Notes: generated by a model not told the origin, from the sequence alone. 64,000 nt of DNA from an uncultured Oscillospiraceae bacterium (GCA_944385675.1 CALWYD010000029.1:1-64000); one strand, 5' to 3'; positions 18,784-29,142 are shown, counted from the stretch's first letter. Numbers and translations: made by a program.

Positions 18784-20073
18784 TCACACGGCACCATCCC
18801 GTTCCTGGCCGGCAAGGCCAGGGGTCTGTCCCACATAAAACTCTGTTTGAGTGGGCAGCTTCCGTTTACGAAGCCCCCGATGTACCAGTCGGCGTATGGC
18901 GCTATACAAGATGGCAAAGACAGGCACCCCTAGAACCATTCCTGCAAAGCCAAACAGTCCCCCAAACAAAATGATAGAGAACAATACCCAAAAGGAAGCC
19001 AGACCGGTGGAATCACCCAAAATTTTAGGGCCAAGGATATTTCCGTCAAACTGCTGTAAGACAAACACAAATATGATAAAGTAGAGACACTGCAGCGGAC
19101 TGACCAACAAAATCAGCAGCGCACAGGGGATAGCACCAATGAAGGGACCAAAAAAGGGTATTACATTCGTCACGCCAATAATAGTGGCAAGCAGCGCCGG
19201 ATGGGGAAACCGGAACAGGTTGCAGCATACCAGCGCTATAATCCCGATAATTAAGGAATCCAACAGTTTTCCAATGACAAACCCGCTTAAAATCCTATAG
19301 ACGTTCCGAACCTCCTCTATAATAAAATCTGCATGGGAGGTCTCAAACAGACTATATACAATCTTTTTACTCTGGGCAGAAAAAATATCTTTTCGAATCA
19401 ACAAATAAACCGAGACAATAATGGCAATGAGCAAATCCTTCAACAGCAACAGCAGGGCCACTACCACTGCGGAGACATTTGAAACTACACCGGTTACATT
19501 GGGGAGAACAGACTCTTTGAGCCAGAGCATACTGGAGGAGACAGATTCCAGATTGGGCAGAATATCAGTACGCAGCCACGCCTCTAAGGAATTGGCAGCG
19601 GAGATATAATAGGGCATAATCATTTCCTGCACACCGGGATTATCCTCCAGAAAGCTCTGAAGACTGTTTCGTACGATTTCAATATAATCCGGAACAGTAT
19701 TAATCAGTCCTACTACGCTCAAATACACTTGTGGCAACACCATAGCCAGCAAAATATAAATTAGAAAAGCTGCAAATATCAAGCTGAGCATAATGGAGAA
19801 AATACTTAAGATCTGCACGCTGCGGGAGCGGGATAAAAGAGAGGCGGGCGTTATACCTATCAGGCAGCGAAGAATTCGCCTTTGTATGGGCAGCAGTAAG
19901 AAGGCCAGAACTATTCCCATGAAAATCGGACGCAAGATGTGTACCAAGGTACTGAGAAAACCGTACACAGTCTCGGCATGGAACAGCAGGAAAAAGAACG
20001 CAATGGCCCCCACAATTACGCAGAACGCTGTTACTCCCAGCGCAAAATAAGATTGATATTTATCTCGTTTCAA
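18784..20073 (-). CDS. AI-2E family transporter / permease
   Basis: Protein of 429 aa with about eight membrane segments and the family layout: paired N-terminal segments, a long extracytoplasmic region (about 125-190), then the conserved C-terminal block GPFIGAIPCALLIL and FVLQQFDGNILGPKILGDSTGL. Family members export autoinducer-2 in E. coli (TqsA), act as Na/H antiporters, or are of unknown role; the sporulation YtvI branch also belongs here. The substrate cannot be told from sequence. The start is TTG with a weak context (GGAG three bases before, AGAGGAG further up), so the N-terminus is uncertain. It lies about 20 bp after purB. Confidence 0.85.
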   Translation of the reverse strand: MKRDKYQSYFALGVTAFCVIVGAIAFFFLLFHAETVYGFLSTLVHILRPIFMGIVLAFLLLPIQRRILRCLIGITPASLLSRSRSVQILSIFSIMLSLIFAAFLIYILLAMVLPQVYLSVVGLINTVPDYIEIVRNSLQSFLEDNPGVQEMIMPYYISAANSLEAWLRTDILPNLESVSSSMLWLKESVLPNVTGVVSNVSAVVVALLLLLKDLLIAIIVSVYLLIRKDIFSAQSKKIVYSLFETSHADFIIEEVRNVYRILSGFVIGKLLDSLIIGIIALVCCNLFRFPHPALLATIIGVTNVIPFFGPFIGAIPCALLILLVSPLQCLYFIIFVFVLQQFDGNILGPKILGDSTGLASFWVLFSIILFGGLFGFAGMVLGVPVFAILYSAIRRLVHRGLRKRKLPTQTEFYVGQTPGLAGQERDGAV

Positions 20074-20094
20074 CGCTCCGCACCAACTCTCCTC

Positions 20095-21531
20095 TTAAAC
20101 TTTTAGTTCTGTCTCACCACAATCCAGAACATTTGCCCAGCGCTCCAGCACCGGAGCGACCTGCTGACTCAGAAACTCCTCCACCTGCTGGGGACAACGA
20201 CCAATATATCGGCTCGGTTCCAGATGAGCGGTCAGCTCCTCCTGAGTCATACCGAAAGCAGGATCTTCCGCAATTAGATCAATCAGATTGTTCGGCAAGC
20301 CTCTATCCTTTACATTCTTTCCAGCTTCAATAGAGTGCAGACGAATACGTTCATGGAGCTCCTGTCGATTTCCGCCCCGTTTTACTGCATCCATCATAAT
20401 GTTCTCGCTGGCCATAAAGGGTAACTCCTCCAGCACATGTCGCTGAATCACCTTGGGATGAACCACCAGACCGGAAGCTACATTGAGGTAAATGTTAAGA
20501 ATGGCATCTACCGCCAAAAATGCCTCGGGTACGGAGATGCGTTTATTGGCCGAATCGTCCAATGTCCGTTCAAACCACTGGGTCGCCGCAGTTACCGCCG
20601 GGTTACCCACATCCACAATGACATACCGCGCGAGAGAACATATACGCTCACAGCGCATGGGGTTGCGCTTATACGGCATGGCAGAAGAGCCAATCTGGTT
20701 TTTCTCAAAGGGTTCTTCCACTTCTTTCAGGTGACACAAAAGGCGCATGTCCGTGGCAAACTTGCTGGCGCTCTGGGCTATCCCGGAAAGAGCGGATACC
20801 ACAAAGTAGTCTGTCTTCCTGGAGTAAGTCTGCCCACTCACCGGCACAGTCCCTGCAAAGCCCATTTCCTTTGCAATCTTTTCCTCCAGTTCCTTCACCT
20901 TTTCGTGGTCGCCCTCAAACAGTTCTAAGAAAGAGGCCTGGGTTCCGGTAGTTCCCTTGGACCCCAGAAGCTTTAATGAGGAAATGCGATATTCTACTTC
21001 CTCCAGATCCATCAGCAAATCATTGATCCACAGGGTCGCCCGCTTGCCCACAGTAACCAGTTGGGCTGCCTGAAAATGGGTAAAGCCCAGGGTTGGAAGG
21101 GACTTATACTCTGCGGCAAAGTCTGACAGACGTGCAATTACACGAACCAATTTACTGCGAATCAGCTCCAGGCCCTCCCGCATTAAAATGATATCAGTGT
21201 TATCTCCCACGTAGCAGCTGGTGGCGCCTAGATGAATAATAGGCATAGCCTTGGGACATAGCTCCCCGTAGGTGTGGACATGGGCCATTACATCATGGCG
21301 CAGCTTTTTCTCCCACTGGGCTGCTTTTTCGTAATCAATATCCGTGATGTGCGCTTCCAGTTCATCCACTTGCTCCTGAGTAACAGGAAGCCCTAGTTCC
21401 ATTTCAGCCCGGGCCAGGGCTACCCAGAGGCGGCGCCAAGTGGAAAACTTTTTATCAGCAGAAAAAATGTAGAGCATCTCTTCGCTGGCGTAGCGGGAGG
21501 ACAAAGGACTTTCATATGTGTTGGTCGGCAT
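20095..21531 (-). CDS. purB: Adenylosuccinate lyase
   Basis: Protein of 478 aa of the fumarase/aspartase superfamily. The signature S-S-A-M-P-Y-K-R-N-P (QIGSSAMPYKRNPM, about 290) carries the catalytic serine; HLGATSCYVGDNTD and TQWFERTLDDSANKR are further conserved regions. It makes two fumarate-releasing steps in purine synthesis. The ATG at 21531 follows AGAGGTTT; a TTG three codons earlier is too close to that binding site. It carries the longer eukaryote-like sequence type. Confidence 0.95.
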   Translation of the reverse strand: MPTNTYESPLSSRYASEEMLYIFSADKKFSTWRRLWVALARAEMELGLPVTQEQVDELEAHITDIDYEKAAQWEKKLRHDVMAHVHTYGELCPKAMPIIHLGATSCYVGDNTDIILMREGLELIRSKLVRVIARLSDFAAEYKSLPTLGFTHFQAAQLVTVGKRATLWINDLLMDLEEVEYRISSLKLLGSKGTTGTQASFLELFEGDHEKVKELEEKIAKEMGFAGTVPVSGQTYSRKTDYFVVSALSGIAQSASKFATDMRLLCHLKEVEEPFEKNQIGSSAMPYKRNPMRCERICSLARYVIVDVGNPAVTAATQWFERTLDDSANKRISVPEAFLAVDAILNIYLNVASGLVVHPKVIQRHVLEELPFMASENIMMDAVKRGGNRQELHERIRLHSIEAGKNVKDRGLPNNLIDLIAEDPAFGMTQEELTAHLEPSRYIGRCPQQVEEFLSQQVAPVLERWANVLDCGETELKV

Positions 21532-21687
21532 GTTGGTCAAACCTCTTTTTTAAAAATCTACGGCAAAAATCGCCCTTGTTCCTTGTTATTATACCTGACC
21601 CAGAGGAAGGATACCACCCTTATTAAAAAAGTTTTAGAAAATTTTTACCTTCCTCCCCCTCTATCACTTTCTCATCACATGAATCAA

Positions 21688-21716
21688 GAGGAGCGGGGCT
21701 TACAGCCCCGCTCCTC
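21688..21716. terminator. GC-rich hairpin after the aminotransferase gene
   Basis: 12-bp stem GAGGAGCGGGGC with GCCCCGCTCCTC, loop TTACA, 29 bp past the aminotransferase stop on the minus strand. The T tail is poor (TTGATTC), so termination efficiency is uncertain. Confidence 0.6.
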
Positions 21717-21744
21717 TCAACTCTCTTCAAATCGGCAGTGCCCC

Positions 21745-22944
21745 TTAACCACACTGTCCCGACAAGAACTTTTCCAGCCGGTTCAGCCCCTCTTTAATGT
21801 TCTCCATAGAGGTGGCATAGGACCAGCGCACGAAGTTAGGAGCTCCAAATCCAGTTCCAGGTACCACTGCTACTTTGCCATGCTTCAAAAATACGTTGCC
21901 AAAATCATCCGAATCTTTAATAACAGTGCCGTAAAACTCCTTCCCAATCAGCTTTTCAATGTTCATCATCACATAGAAAGCACCTTCGGGCTTAATGCAG
22001 CTTACCCCGTCAATTTTGTTCATACGCTCGACCATATAGTTCCGCCGTTCTTCAAAGGCTTTGCGCATTTCTTCTACAGACTGCTGGGAGGCAGACAGAG
22101 CCACTGCAGAAGCCTTCTGAGAGATAGAGCAGGCAGAACCTGCACTATGGCTGAGGAAGTTAGCGATCACTTTGGCAACTTTGGGGTTGGCTGCCACATA
22201 ACCAATACGCCAGCCTGTCATGGCATAGGACTTGGAGACACCATTAATGAGCAGAGTACGCTCCTTGGCATCCTCGCTCAGGGCTGCAAAACTGACAAAC
22301 TCCAAATTATCATAGGCCAGGCGGTAATAAATTTCATCAGAGATAACATAGATATCTTTCTCCTGACACACCTTGGCAATGGCCTGCAGCTCCTGACGGC
22401 TATACATCATTCCGGTGGGATTGGAGGGATTGTTTAATATCATGCACTTGGTCTTGGGGGTAATGGCGCCCGCCAGCTTTTCCGCCGTCAGTTTAAAGTG
22501 CTCAGCCTCCGTAGCCTCCACTACCACAGGCACCCCCCCCACCATACGGATCAGCTCAATATAGCTCACCCAATAAGGGGCAGGCAGGATGACCTCGTCA
22601 CCCGGATTAACCAATGCACTCAGCGCCACATAGACGCAGGTTTTTGCACCGTTAGATACTGCAACCTGAGCCGGCTCATACTCCAGCCCGCAGTCCTCCC
22701 TCAGGCGCTGGCAGATAGCCTTCCGCAGCTCCATGGTTCCGGCGGCAGGGGTATAACGGGTCTCGTTGTTCTCAATAGCATGGATACCAGCCTGCTTAAT
22801 GTACTCAGGCGTGGGAAAATCCGGCTCCCCTGCCCCAAAACCAATGACATCCTGCCCCTCTGCCTTCATCTGCTTGAACATGGAGTCAATAGCCATAGTG
22901 GTAGAGGGCTCTACCGCCAGGGCAATCTTTGATAACTCCTTCAT
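21745..22944 (-). CDS. Aspartate aminotransferase, class I/II PLP enzyme
   Basis: Protein of 399 aa. Visible features: NNPSNPTGMMY, the Asp-x2-Tyr motif in VISDEIYYRL, and the PLP lysine in NGVSKSYAMTGWRIGY (about 240). This is the Bacillus AspB / archaeal AspC-type subgroup I-gamma, which uses aspartate and often other acceptors. It sits alone between purB and leuCDB with its own AAGGAGGA binding site. Exact amino acid specificity is not determined by sequence. Confidence 0.93.
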   Translation of the reverse strand: MKELSKIALAVEPSTTMAIDSMFKQMKAEGQDVIGFGAGEPDFPTPEYIKQAGIHAIENNETRYTPAAGTMELRKAICQRLREDCGLEYEPAQVAVSNGAKTCVYVALSALVNPGDEVILPAPYWVSYIELIRMVGGVPVVVEATEAEHFKLTAEKLAGAITPKTKCMILNNPSNPTGMMYSRQELQAIAKVCQEKDIYVISDEIYYRLAYDNLEFVSFAALSEDAKERTLLINGVSKSYAMTGWRIGYVAANPKVAKVIANFLSHSAGSACSISQKASAVALSASQQSVEEMRKAFEERRNYMVERMNKIDGVSCIKPEGAFYVMMNIEKLIGKEFYGTVIKDSDDFGNVFLKHGKVAVVPGTGFGAPNFVRWSYATSMENIKEGLNRLEKFLSGQCG

Positions 22945-23071
22945 GCTGCGTCCTCCTTCAAGATAACCTTACTTAGATGCACATTAAGTTGCGCTACGCA
23001 TGGCATATTATATGCGTTGCCCTTTTAAAATGCAAGGGGGAATTCTAAATTTTGCAAAATTCAATTTTTTT

Positions 23072-23119
23072 CTCACAAAATACACACAGGAGAGCCCCTT
23101 GTTCGGGAGTTCTCCTGTG
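23072..23119 (-). terminator. Terminator of leuCDB
   Basis: CACAGGAGA (23085-23093) pairs with TCTCCTGTG (23111-23119), and most of the inner bases (GCCCC with GGGAG) can extend the stem. On the minus strand it is followed by TGTATTTTGTG, 12 bp after the leuB stop. Confidence 0.75.
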
Positions 23120-23131
23120 CAAAAATGCATC

Positions 23132-24208
23132 TTAAATCTTTTCTCGAATCAATTCACCCATACGTATGGTTCCCACTGCCTGCTGGCCGGGGGCAGCAAT
23201 GTCAGCGGTGCGCCAACCGGCGTTCAGCACCGCATCCACCGCCCGCTCAATAGCAGCGGCCTCCTGGGAAAGCCGGAAGGAGTAGCGGAACATCATAGCC
23301 ACGGACAAAATAGTAGCAATGGGATTAGCCTTATCCTGTCCAGCAATATCAGGGGCCGAACCGTGGATAGGCTCGTAAAGGCCGGGGGCCGTATCGCCGA
23401 TGGAAGCGGAGGGAAGCAGGCCGATGGAACCGGTAATCATGGACGCCTCATCAGACAGGATATCTCCAAACATATTTTCTGTCACCACTACATCGAACTG
23501 CCCCGGATCCCGCACCAACTGCATAGCCGCATTGTCCACCAGCACATCCTCATACTGAACATCTGAATACTCCTGGGCCAGACGATGCATCACCTGACGC
23601 CAAAGGCTGCTGGTCTCCAGCACATTGGCTTTATCCACGCTGGCCAGTTTTTTTCGGCGCAGTCGCGCCAGCTCAAAAGCCCGGCGTCCGATGCGCTCAA
23701 TCTCCAGCTCCGAGTAGGCCATCCGGTCGGCGGCCTCCTCCCCCTTGTCTTCCGTCTGATACCGCTCCCGCTTGCCGAAGTAGATGCCTCCTGTCAGTTC
23801 CCGGACAATCATTAAATCAATACCCTTGTTTGCCGTTTCCTTCTTCAGAGGACATGCCTCGGCTAGCGCCGGACGCAAAGCGGCTGGACGCAGGTTGGCG
23901 TACAGCCCAAGATCTTTTCGGATAGAGAGCAGGGCGGTCTCCGGCCGCTTTTCAGGGTCTGTGGAGTGTCCCCACTTTGGGCCGCCCACCGCCCCCAGCA
24001 GGACGGCGTCACAGGCTCTGCAGACCTCTGCTGTCCCATCTGGATAGCTCTTACCCACTGTGTCTATGGCACAGCCGCCCATCAGCACGTCCACATAGGT
24101 AAAGGTGTGGCCGTATTTTTTCCCTACGGCATCCATCACTTTGACCGCTTCTCCCACCACCTCAGGGCCAATCCCGTCCCCTTTGATCAGGGCAATTTTA
24201 TAGTTCAT
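23132..24208 (-). CDS. leuB: 3-isopropylmalate dehydrogenase
   Basis: Protein of 358 aa. The N-terminus [23 protein letters not shown], the substrate-binding [10 protein letters not shown], and the metal and NAD region [25 protein letters not shown] are all typical. It oxidises and decarboxylates 3-isopropylmalate in leucine synthesis. The ATG overlaps the leuD stop by 4 bp (ATGA). It is the last gene of leuCDB; leuA and the ilv genes are not in this window. Confidence 0.96.
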   Translation of the reverse strand: MNYKIALIKGDGIGPEVVGEAVKVMDAVGKKYGHTFTYVDVLMGGCAIDTVGKSYPDGTAEVCRACDAVLLGAVGGPKWGHSTDPEKRPETALLSIRKDLGLYANLRPAALRPALAEACPLKKETANKGIDLMIVRELTGGIYFGKRERYQTEDKGEEAADRMAYSELEIERIGRRAFELARLRRKKLASVDKANVLETSSLWRQVMHRLAQEYSDVQYEDVLVDNAAMQLVRDPGQFDVVVTENMFGDILSDEASMITGSIGLLPSASIGDTAPGLYEPIHGSAPDIAGQDKANPIATILSVAMMFRYSFRLSQEAAAIERAVDAVLNAGWRTADIAAPGQQAVGTIRMGELIREKI

Positions 24209-24690
24209 TTCGCCACCCCCCGAGCCTTCAGGGAATTGAGCAGCCCACCGCTTTTAATAATCCCGTCAATAAATTCAGGGAAGGGAGCTGCCTGATAGCT
24301 TTTGCCCGTTGTCACATCAGTGATAACTCCGGTGGCAAAGTCTACTTCCACCTGGTCACCAGCCTGGATCTCCTCAGCTGCTTGAGGACACTCCACAATG
24401 GGCAGGCCAATGTTGATGGAGTTACGATAGAAAATCCGGGCAAAGGATGGGGCAATCACACACTTTACTCCACAAGATTTAATGGCCAGAGGGGCATGTT
24501 CCCGGGAAGAGCCACAGCCGAAGTTTGGTCCAGCCACAATAATGTCCCCCGCTTCAACTGTAGAGGCAAACTGGGGATCAATATCCTCCATACAGTGGGA
24601 GGCCAAAGCAGCGGGAGAGGGATCGTTCAAGTGCCTGGCGGGGATGATTACGTCGGTATCCACATTGGCGCCGTATTTATAAACCTTCAT
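24205..24690 (-). CDS. leuD: 3-isopropylmalate dehydratase, small subunit
   Basis: Protein of 161 aa, the short clostridial/archaeal type. The swivel-domain signature is [19 protein letters not shown], and the start [17 protein letters not shown] is family typical. With LeuC it isomerises 2-isopropylmalate to 3-isopropylmalate. Binding site AAGGAAG precedes ATG, 68 bp after leuC. Confidence 0.96.
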   Translation of the reverse strand: MKVYKYGANVDTDVIIPARHLNDPSPAALASHCMEDIDPQFASTVEAGDIIVAGPNFGCGSSREHAPLAIKSCGVKCVIAPSFARIFYRNSINIGLPIVECPQAAEEIQAGDQVEVDFATGVITDVTTGKSYQAAPFPEFIDGIIKSGGLLNSLKARGVAK

Positions 24691-24758
24691 AGGTTATTCT
24701 TCCTTTCTTGTCCAGTTCCAAAATATCTCTTTATCTCTTTTGCGTTGTGCGTTTACAT

Positions 24759-26015
24759 TTACTTCCTGGGGTCTGCCACGCATCCCGCAATGGCAGAGGC
24801 AGCGGCTACATCAGGAGAGGCAAGAATAACCTCTGATGAGACATGGCCCATGCGTCCCACAAAATTTCGGTTGGTGGTAGAAACGGTGCGCTCACCCTGG
24901 GCCATAACGCCCATGTGCCCACCCAGACAGGGCCCGCAGGTAGGAGTAGAGACGGCAGCCCCCGCCTCAATGAAGATCTCAATCAGCCCCTCCTTCATTG
25001 CCTGGAGCACAATCTCCTGGGTGGCGGGAATGATGATACAGCGCACATTGGGCGCAACTTTCTTGCCCTTTAAAATAGCCGCTGCTGCCCGCAGATCGCT
25101 GATACGACCGTTGGTGCAGGAACCAATAACCACCTGGTTGATGGGAAGACCGGCCACTTGGCTTACTACCTTAGTGTTCTCCGGCAGATGGGGCATGGCT
25201 ACAGTGGGCTCCAGCTTATCCAAATCAATGATTATCTCGCTGTCATATACAGCATCTTCATCGGCTACAAAAGCTTCGCAGGGGCGGTTAACCCTGCCAT
25301 TGATGTACTCCATGGTCTTCTCATCCACCGGGAAAATGCCGTTTTTCCCGCCGGCCTCAATGGCCATATTGGAGATAGTAAACCGGTCATCCATAGACAA
25401 AGAGGCAACACCTTCCCCGGCAAACTCCAGGGATTGATACAAAGCGCCGTCTACACCGATGGCACCAATCAGGTGTAAAATCACGTCTTTTCCAGACACA
25501 TGGGGCTGCAGCTTGCCCTTCAGTGTGACCTTGATGGCCGAGGGAACTTTAAACCACAGAAGGCCTGTAGCCATAGCTGCAGCCATATCCGTTGATCCAA
25601 TGCCGGTAGAGAAGGCCCCTAGAGCTCCATAAGTACAGGTATGGGAATCCGCCCCTACAATAACTTCACCAGGGGCACACAGCCCTTTTTCCGGCAGCAG
25701 AGCATGTTCTACTCCCATTTGTCCCACGTCGAAGAAGTTTGTAATGCTGTGCTTATGGGCAAACTCCCGGGCCTGCAGGCACAGCTGAGCAGATTTAATA
25801 TCTTTGCAAGGGGTGTAGTGATCCAGGACAATGGCAATTTTATCTTTGTCAAAGACCTGGGTAAAACCTGCCTTCTCAAATTCTGTAATAGCAACCGGAG
25901 TAGTGATGTCGTTACCCAATACCATATTCAACCTGGCTTCAATCAACTGGCCCGGCTCTACTCGATCCAGCCCCGCAGCCTTGGCCAGAATTTTCTGTGT
26001 CATGGTCATCCCCAT
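24759..26015 (-). CDS. leuC: 3-isopropylmalate dehydratase, large subunit
   Basis: Protein of 418 aa of the aconitase family (short type). The three 4Fe-4S cysteines are in VIGSCTNGR (about 294) and CGPCLGGH (about 353-358); [19 protein letters not shown] is also conserved. The ATG at 26015 follows AGGAGGAATG; the longer reading from a GTG at 26033 would start inside the binding site. It heads leuCDB and is transcribed divergently from a Crp/Fnr-type regulator 110 bp away. Confidence 0.96.
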   Translation of the reverse strand: MGMTMTQKILAKAAGLDRVEPGQLIEARLNMVLGNDITTPVAITEFEKAGFTQVFDKDKIAIVLDHYTPCKDIKSAQLCLQAREFAHKHSITNFFDVGQMGVEHALLPEKGLCAPGEVIVGADSHTCTYGALGAFSTGIGSTDMAAAMATGLLWFKVPSAIKVTLKGKLQPHVSGKDVILHLIGAIGVDGALYQSLEFAGEGVASLSMDDRFTISNMAIEAGGKNGIFPVDEKTMEYINGRVNRPCEAFVADEDAVYDSEIIIDLDKLEPTVAMPHLPENTKVVSQVAGLPINQVVIGSCTNGRISDLRAAAAILKGKKVAPNVRCIIIPATQEIVLQAMKEGLIEIFIEAGAAVSTPTCGPCLGGHMGVMAQGERTVSTTNRNFVGRMGHVSSEVILASPDVAAASAIAGCVADPRK

Positions 26016-26067
26016 TGTTACATTCCTCCTCACTGTTTTTCTGGGTATAGCCAGTATGGCATAACTC

Positions 26068-26097
26068 TTGTCAAAAGAATGTAAAGTATGTTACAAT
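26068..26097 (+). promoter_or_regulatory. Promoter of the Crp/Fnr gene
   Basis: TTGTCA (26068-26073), 18 bp, TACAAT (26092-26097). On the other strand the same bases read TTGACA (26074-26069), a possible -35 for leuCDB with a weaker GCTATA or TATACC at -10, so the two -35 boxes overlap. Confidence 0.6.
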
Positions 26098-26125
26098 TTA
26101 AGAAAAATTTTCAGGAGGCTTACTT

Positions 26126-26809
26126 ATGGCCCAGAACAGCAGCTTCAGCTCCGATCTCCCCGCGCATATCTGGCGCCCTTTTGCAGAACACAGGGCTCCC
26201 ATCTTCTGCTCTCCGGGGTTTCTTATCTATCTCCAAGGCACAGAAGCCACCTGTTTTTACTATCTGAAGCAGGGGCGAGTCAAGAGCTTTATCCAGTCGG
26301 AAGATGGCGGAGAGCGCGTGCTGAATCTCTACCGGGCAGGCAGTCTGTTTGGGGAGGCCTCTTTTTTTGATGAACTGCCCAGGGTGTCCTCCGCAGTTGC
26401 TCTCACCGCCTGTCAACTGATACCCATTGACAGAGAGCTTGTCACTCAGGCCGTCTCTCGAGACCCCGAGTTGGCGATGGCCATGATGAAGTACCTGGCC
26501 CGGACTGTACGTCTGCTCTCCTATCAGGTGGATCAGATGGCTTTTCGCCCCGCCCGGTGGCGGATAGCCTGGTATCTGCTCTCCCTCTCTCCCGCCGGGA
26601 CTACAGTGCAGTGTACTCAAGATGAAATTGCTGCAGGAGTATCGGTCAGCCGGGTGACAGTCAGCCGCTTGCTCAATGAATTAGCCAAACAGGGGTTGGT
26701 GGAATTAAAATACCGCTCCATTCGGGTGTTGAACCGGGCTGGATTAGAGCAGCTGTGCCAAGAACTGTCCTCCTCCCCTCCTACCCTTGCCACAATAGGC
26801 AAAGCGTGA
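26126..26809 (+). CDS. Crp/Fnr family transcription regulator
   Basis: Protein of 227 aa: an N-terminal cyclic-nucleotide-binding-like beta barrel (about 25-120, YYLKQGRVKSF and LYRAGSLFGEASFFDELPR) and a C-terminal winged helix (about 150-215) with recognition helix VSVSRVTVSRLLNELAKQGLV. There is no N-terminal Cys cluster of Fnr type, only C28 and a few others, so an oxygen-sensing cluster is unlikely. Divergent from leuCDB, which may be a target, or it may regulate its downstream neighbours. RBS CAGGAGG is strong. Effector unknown. Confidence 0.88.
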   Translation: MAQNSSFSSDLPAHIWRPFAEHRAPIFCSPGFLIYLQGTEATCFYYLKQGRVKSFIQSEDGGERVLNLYRAGSLFGEASFFDELPRVSSAVALTACQLIPIDRELVTQAVSRDPELAMAMMKYLARTVRLLSYQVDQMAFRPARWRIAWYLLSLSPAGTTVQCTQDEIAAGVSVSRVTVSRLLNELAKQGLVELKYRSIRVLNRAGLEQLCQELSSSPPTLATIGKA

Positions 26810-26850
26810 TACAATAAAGCGCTAATTTCCAAATACAGGAGCTGCCGCTT

Positions 26851-27264
26851 ATGACAGATTATTTTCACCTGAATATTAAAAATGACAAGCTTATTTCCTT
26901 GTCAACTCTTGGGCTGGCGCATTTAGGCGACAGCGTATATGAAGTAATGGTACGTGCCTGGTTGTGCCTGCGGGGGCCTGCCCGGGTGAAGGAGCTCCAC
27001 CGGGCTACAGTGGGCTACGTATCAGCTCCCTCCCAGGCGGCCAGAGCGGAACGGATTTTTCCTCTCCTCACCCAGGAGGAATGGGATGTATTTCGCCGGG
27101 GTCGGAATACCGCACCCCACTCTATTCCCAAGGCTGCCAGCCGCGGAGAGTATCAGGCTGCGACTGGACTGGAAACCCTGTTTGGATGGCTCTATCTGCA
27201 GGGAAACACCGGACGGCTCAATCAACTGTTCTCTGCTATGATGGAAGAGGATGAACCGCAGTAA
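26851..27264 (+). CDS. mrnC: Mini-ribonuclease 3
   Basis: Protein of 137 aa with a single RNase III catalytic domain and no double-stranded RNA-binding domain. LAHLGDSVYEVMVR (about 24-37) contains the catalytic Asp, and RGRNT, KAASRGEYQAATGLETLFGWLYL carries the C-terminal acidic residue. It matures 23S rRNA in Bacillus. In Bacillus it follows cysS; here it follows a Crp-type gene. Confidence 0.94.
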   Translation: MTDYFHLNIKNDKLISLSTLGLAHLGDSVYEVMVRAWLCLRGPARVKELHRATVGYVSAPSQAARAERIFPLLTQEEWDVFRRGRNTAPHSIPKAASRGEYQAATGLETLFGWLYLQGNTGRLNQLFSAMMEEDEPQ

Positions 27265-27285
27265 ATTTTTGTGAGGTGATATGCT

Positions 27286-29049
27286 ATGCCGCTGGACGCC
27301 CTGTGCCTGTCCGGACTAGTTCATGAGTTAAATTCCGCTTTGTCCGGAAGCAAAATTGACAAAATCTATCAGCCTGGTCGAGATGAGGTGGTGCTGTCAC
27401 TGCGCACTGCCGGTGGAACCAAGCGGCTGCTGCTCTCCGCAAATCCAAATCATCCCCGCCCTCAACTGACAGAGATTTCCCGGGAAAATCCAGACGTTCC
27501 CCCCATGTTCTGTATGCTGCTGCGTAAGTATCTTACAGGCGGCCGGATTCTGGAAATTACCCAGCCTCCCATGGAACGTGTTGTAGAGTTTCATCTGGAA
27601 ACGCTGGATGAGCTAGGGGACCGCACAAAGCGAAGTCTGGTTCTGGAGGCTGTGGGCCGCCGTTCCAATCTGATTTTATTGGATCGGGAGGGCCGCATCA
27701 CCGACTGTCTGCGCCGTGTGGACGGAGATGTGTCTTCCTCCAGACAGGTTCTGCCAGGCATGTTCTATCGACTCCCTCCCCCCCAGGCCAAACGGAATCC
27801 CCTGGAGGTATCAAGAGAAGAGTTGGAGCGCCTTTTGGCTGCTGCTCCGGAACAGGCGCAGGCTGACCGGTGGCTTCTGGATACCTTTGTAGGATTGTCC
27901 CCTTTGGTATGCCGTGAATTGGCATTCCGGGCAGGTGGGAGCACAGATGTACGGTTAAATTTTCTGGGGGCCGAAGGACGAACCAAGCTAATAAATGAGT
28001 TGAAACAGCTGCTTCAATCTGTATCAGAAAATCACTTTACACCTGTGATAATTTCAATAGGTAGCGTTCCAAAGGACTTTACCTTTTTCCCGGTGAGCCA
28101 ATATGAATCCGCTGCCCAGCTGTCCACCTTTTCCACTTTTTCCTCTATGCTAGACCAGTTTTATGAGCAGCGTGAAAATATGGAACGCATCCGTCAACGT
28201 GGCCAAGATCTCATTCGCTGTGTTACCAGTGCCAGGGATCGCACAGCTAGAAAGCTGGGCAACCAGGAAAAAGAATTGAACGCCACATTGGATCGCGACC
28301 GCCTTCGTCAGTTCGGGGACTTGATTACCTCTAATCTCTATGCCATGCACAAAGGCATGGCCTGTGTGCGCGTCTCCAATTACTATGACCCAGAGGGAAC
28401 CGAAGTGGCCATTCCTCTCGATCCCCTCCTCACCCCCCAACAGAATGCAGCCAAATACTATAAGGAGTACAATAAAGCCAAAACCGCCCAAGCCATGCTC
28501 ACCATCCAGCTGGAAAAGGGCCGCAGGGAACTGGATTACCTCAATAGCGTACTGGAGAATATTACTTTAGCAGAGGGAGAGCGGGACCTACAGGAGATTC
28601 GCCAGGAGTTGACAGACACCGGCTATCTCCACCGCCCTTCTAAGTCCAAGGCCAGAGAAAAGCGTGTAACTTCCAAACCCATGGAGTTTCGTTCTACCAA
28701 CGGGCTGCGTATCTCCGTAGGAAAAAATAACACCCAGAATGATCTTCTCACCTGTAAACTGGCCTCTAAAAATGATATCTGGCTCCACACTCAAAAAATT
28801 CACGGTTCCCATGTCATTTTATGGACGGAGGGCGGCCAGGCGGATCTGCAAAGCCTCCAGGAAGCTGCCTGTTTGGCCGCCTGGTTTTCCCAAGGACGGG
28901 AGGCATCAAAGGTTCCAGTGGACTATACCCCTGTAAAATATGTAAAGAAGCCGGGGGGAGCCAGGCCGGGGATGGTGGTCTACACCACCTATGAAACGGC
29001 TCTGGTCACTCCCGATGAGAATTTAGCCAAACGCCTGAAGATTCGCTGA
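27286..29049 (+). CDS. rqcH: RqcH / NFACT ribosome quality control protein
   Basis: Protein of 587 aa. NFACT-N domain (starts MPLDALCLSGLVHELN), two helix-hairpin-helix and coiled-coil segments (about 280-460), then the NFACT-R (DUF814) domain with NDIWLHTQKIHGSHVIL (about 502-518). It binds obstructed 50S subunits and adds C-terminal alanine tails to the stalled chain. Older annotation calls it fibronectin-binding protein. It is 21 bp after mrnC. Confidence 0.95.
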   Translation: MPLDALCLSGLVHELNSALSGSKIDKIYQPGRDEVVLSLRTAGGTKRLLLSANPNHPRPQLTEISRENPDVPPMFCMLLRKYLTGGRILEITQPPMERVVEFHLETLDELGDRTKRSLVLEAVGRRSNLILLDREGRITDCLRRVDGDVSSSRQVLPGMFYRLPPPQAKRNPLEVSREELERLLAAAPEQAQADRWLLDTFVGLSPLVCRELAFRAGGSTDVRLNFLGAEGRTKLINELKQLLQSVSENHFTPVIISIGSVPKDFTFFPVSQYESAAQLSTFSTFSSMLDQFYEQRENMERIRQRGQDLIRCVTSARDRTARKLGNQEKELNATLDRDRLRQFGDLITSNLYAMHKGMACVRVSNYYDPEGTEVAIPLDPLLTPQQNAAKYYKEYNKAKTAQAMLTIQLEKGRRELDYLNSVLENITLAEGERDLQEIRQELTDTGYLHRPSKSKAREKRVTSKPMEFRSTNGLRISVGKNNTQNDLLTCKLASKNDIWLHTQKIHGSHVILWTEGGQADLQSLQEAACLAAWFSQGREASKVPVDYTPVKYVKKPGGARPGMVVYTTYETALVTPDENLAKRLKIR

Positions 29050-29097
29050 TGCCAACCGGCCCATTTTAAAACTCAACCATGCCTCTTTGTATGAATT

Positions 29098-29134
29098 AGA
29101 TGTGAAAACAGCCCGTCCAAACTTGGATGGGCTG
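29098..29134 (-). terminator. Terminator of purF
   Basis: CAGCCCGTCCAA (29109-29120) pairs with TTGGATGGGCTG (29123-29134), one G-T pair. On the minus strand it is followed by TTTTCACATC, 9 bp after the purF stop. It may also end rqcH. Confidence 0.75.
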
Positions 29135-29142
29135 CATTCCTA

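Noticed and set aside
21583..22437. 284-codon plus-strand ORF over the aminotransferase
   Set aside because: The aminotransferase on the other strand has its PLP motifs; this frame has none and lacks a Shine-Dalgarno.
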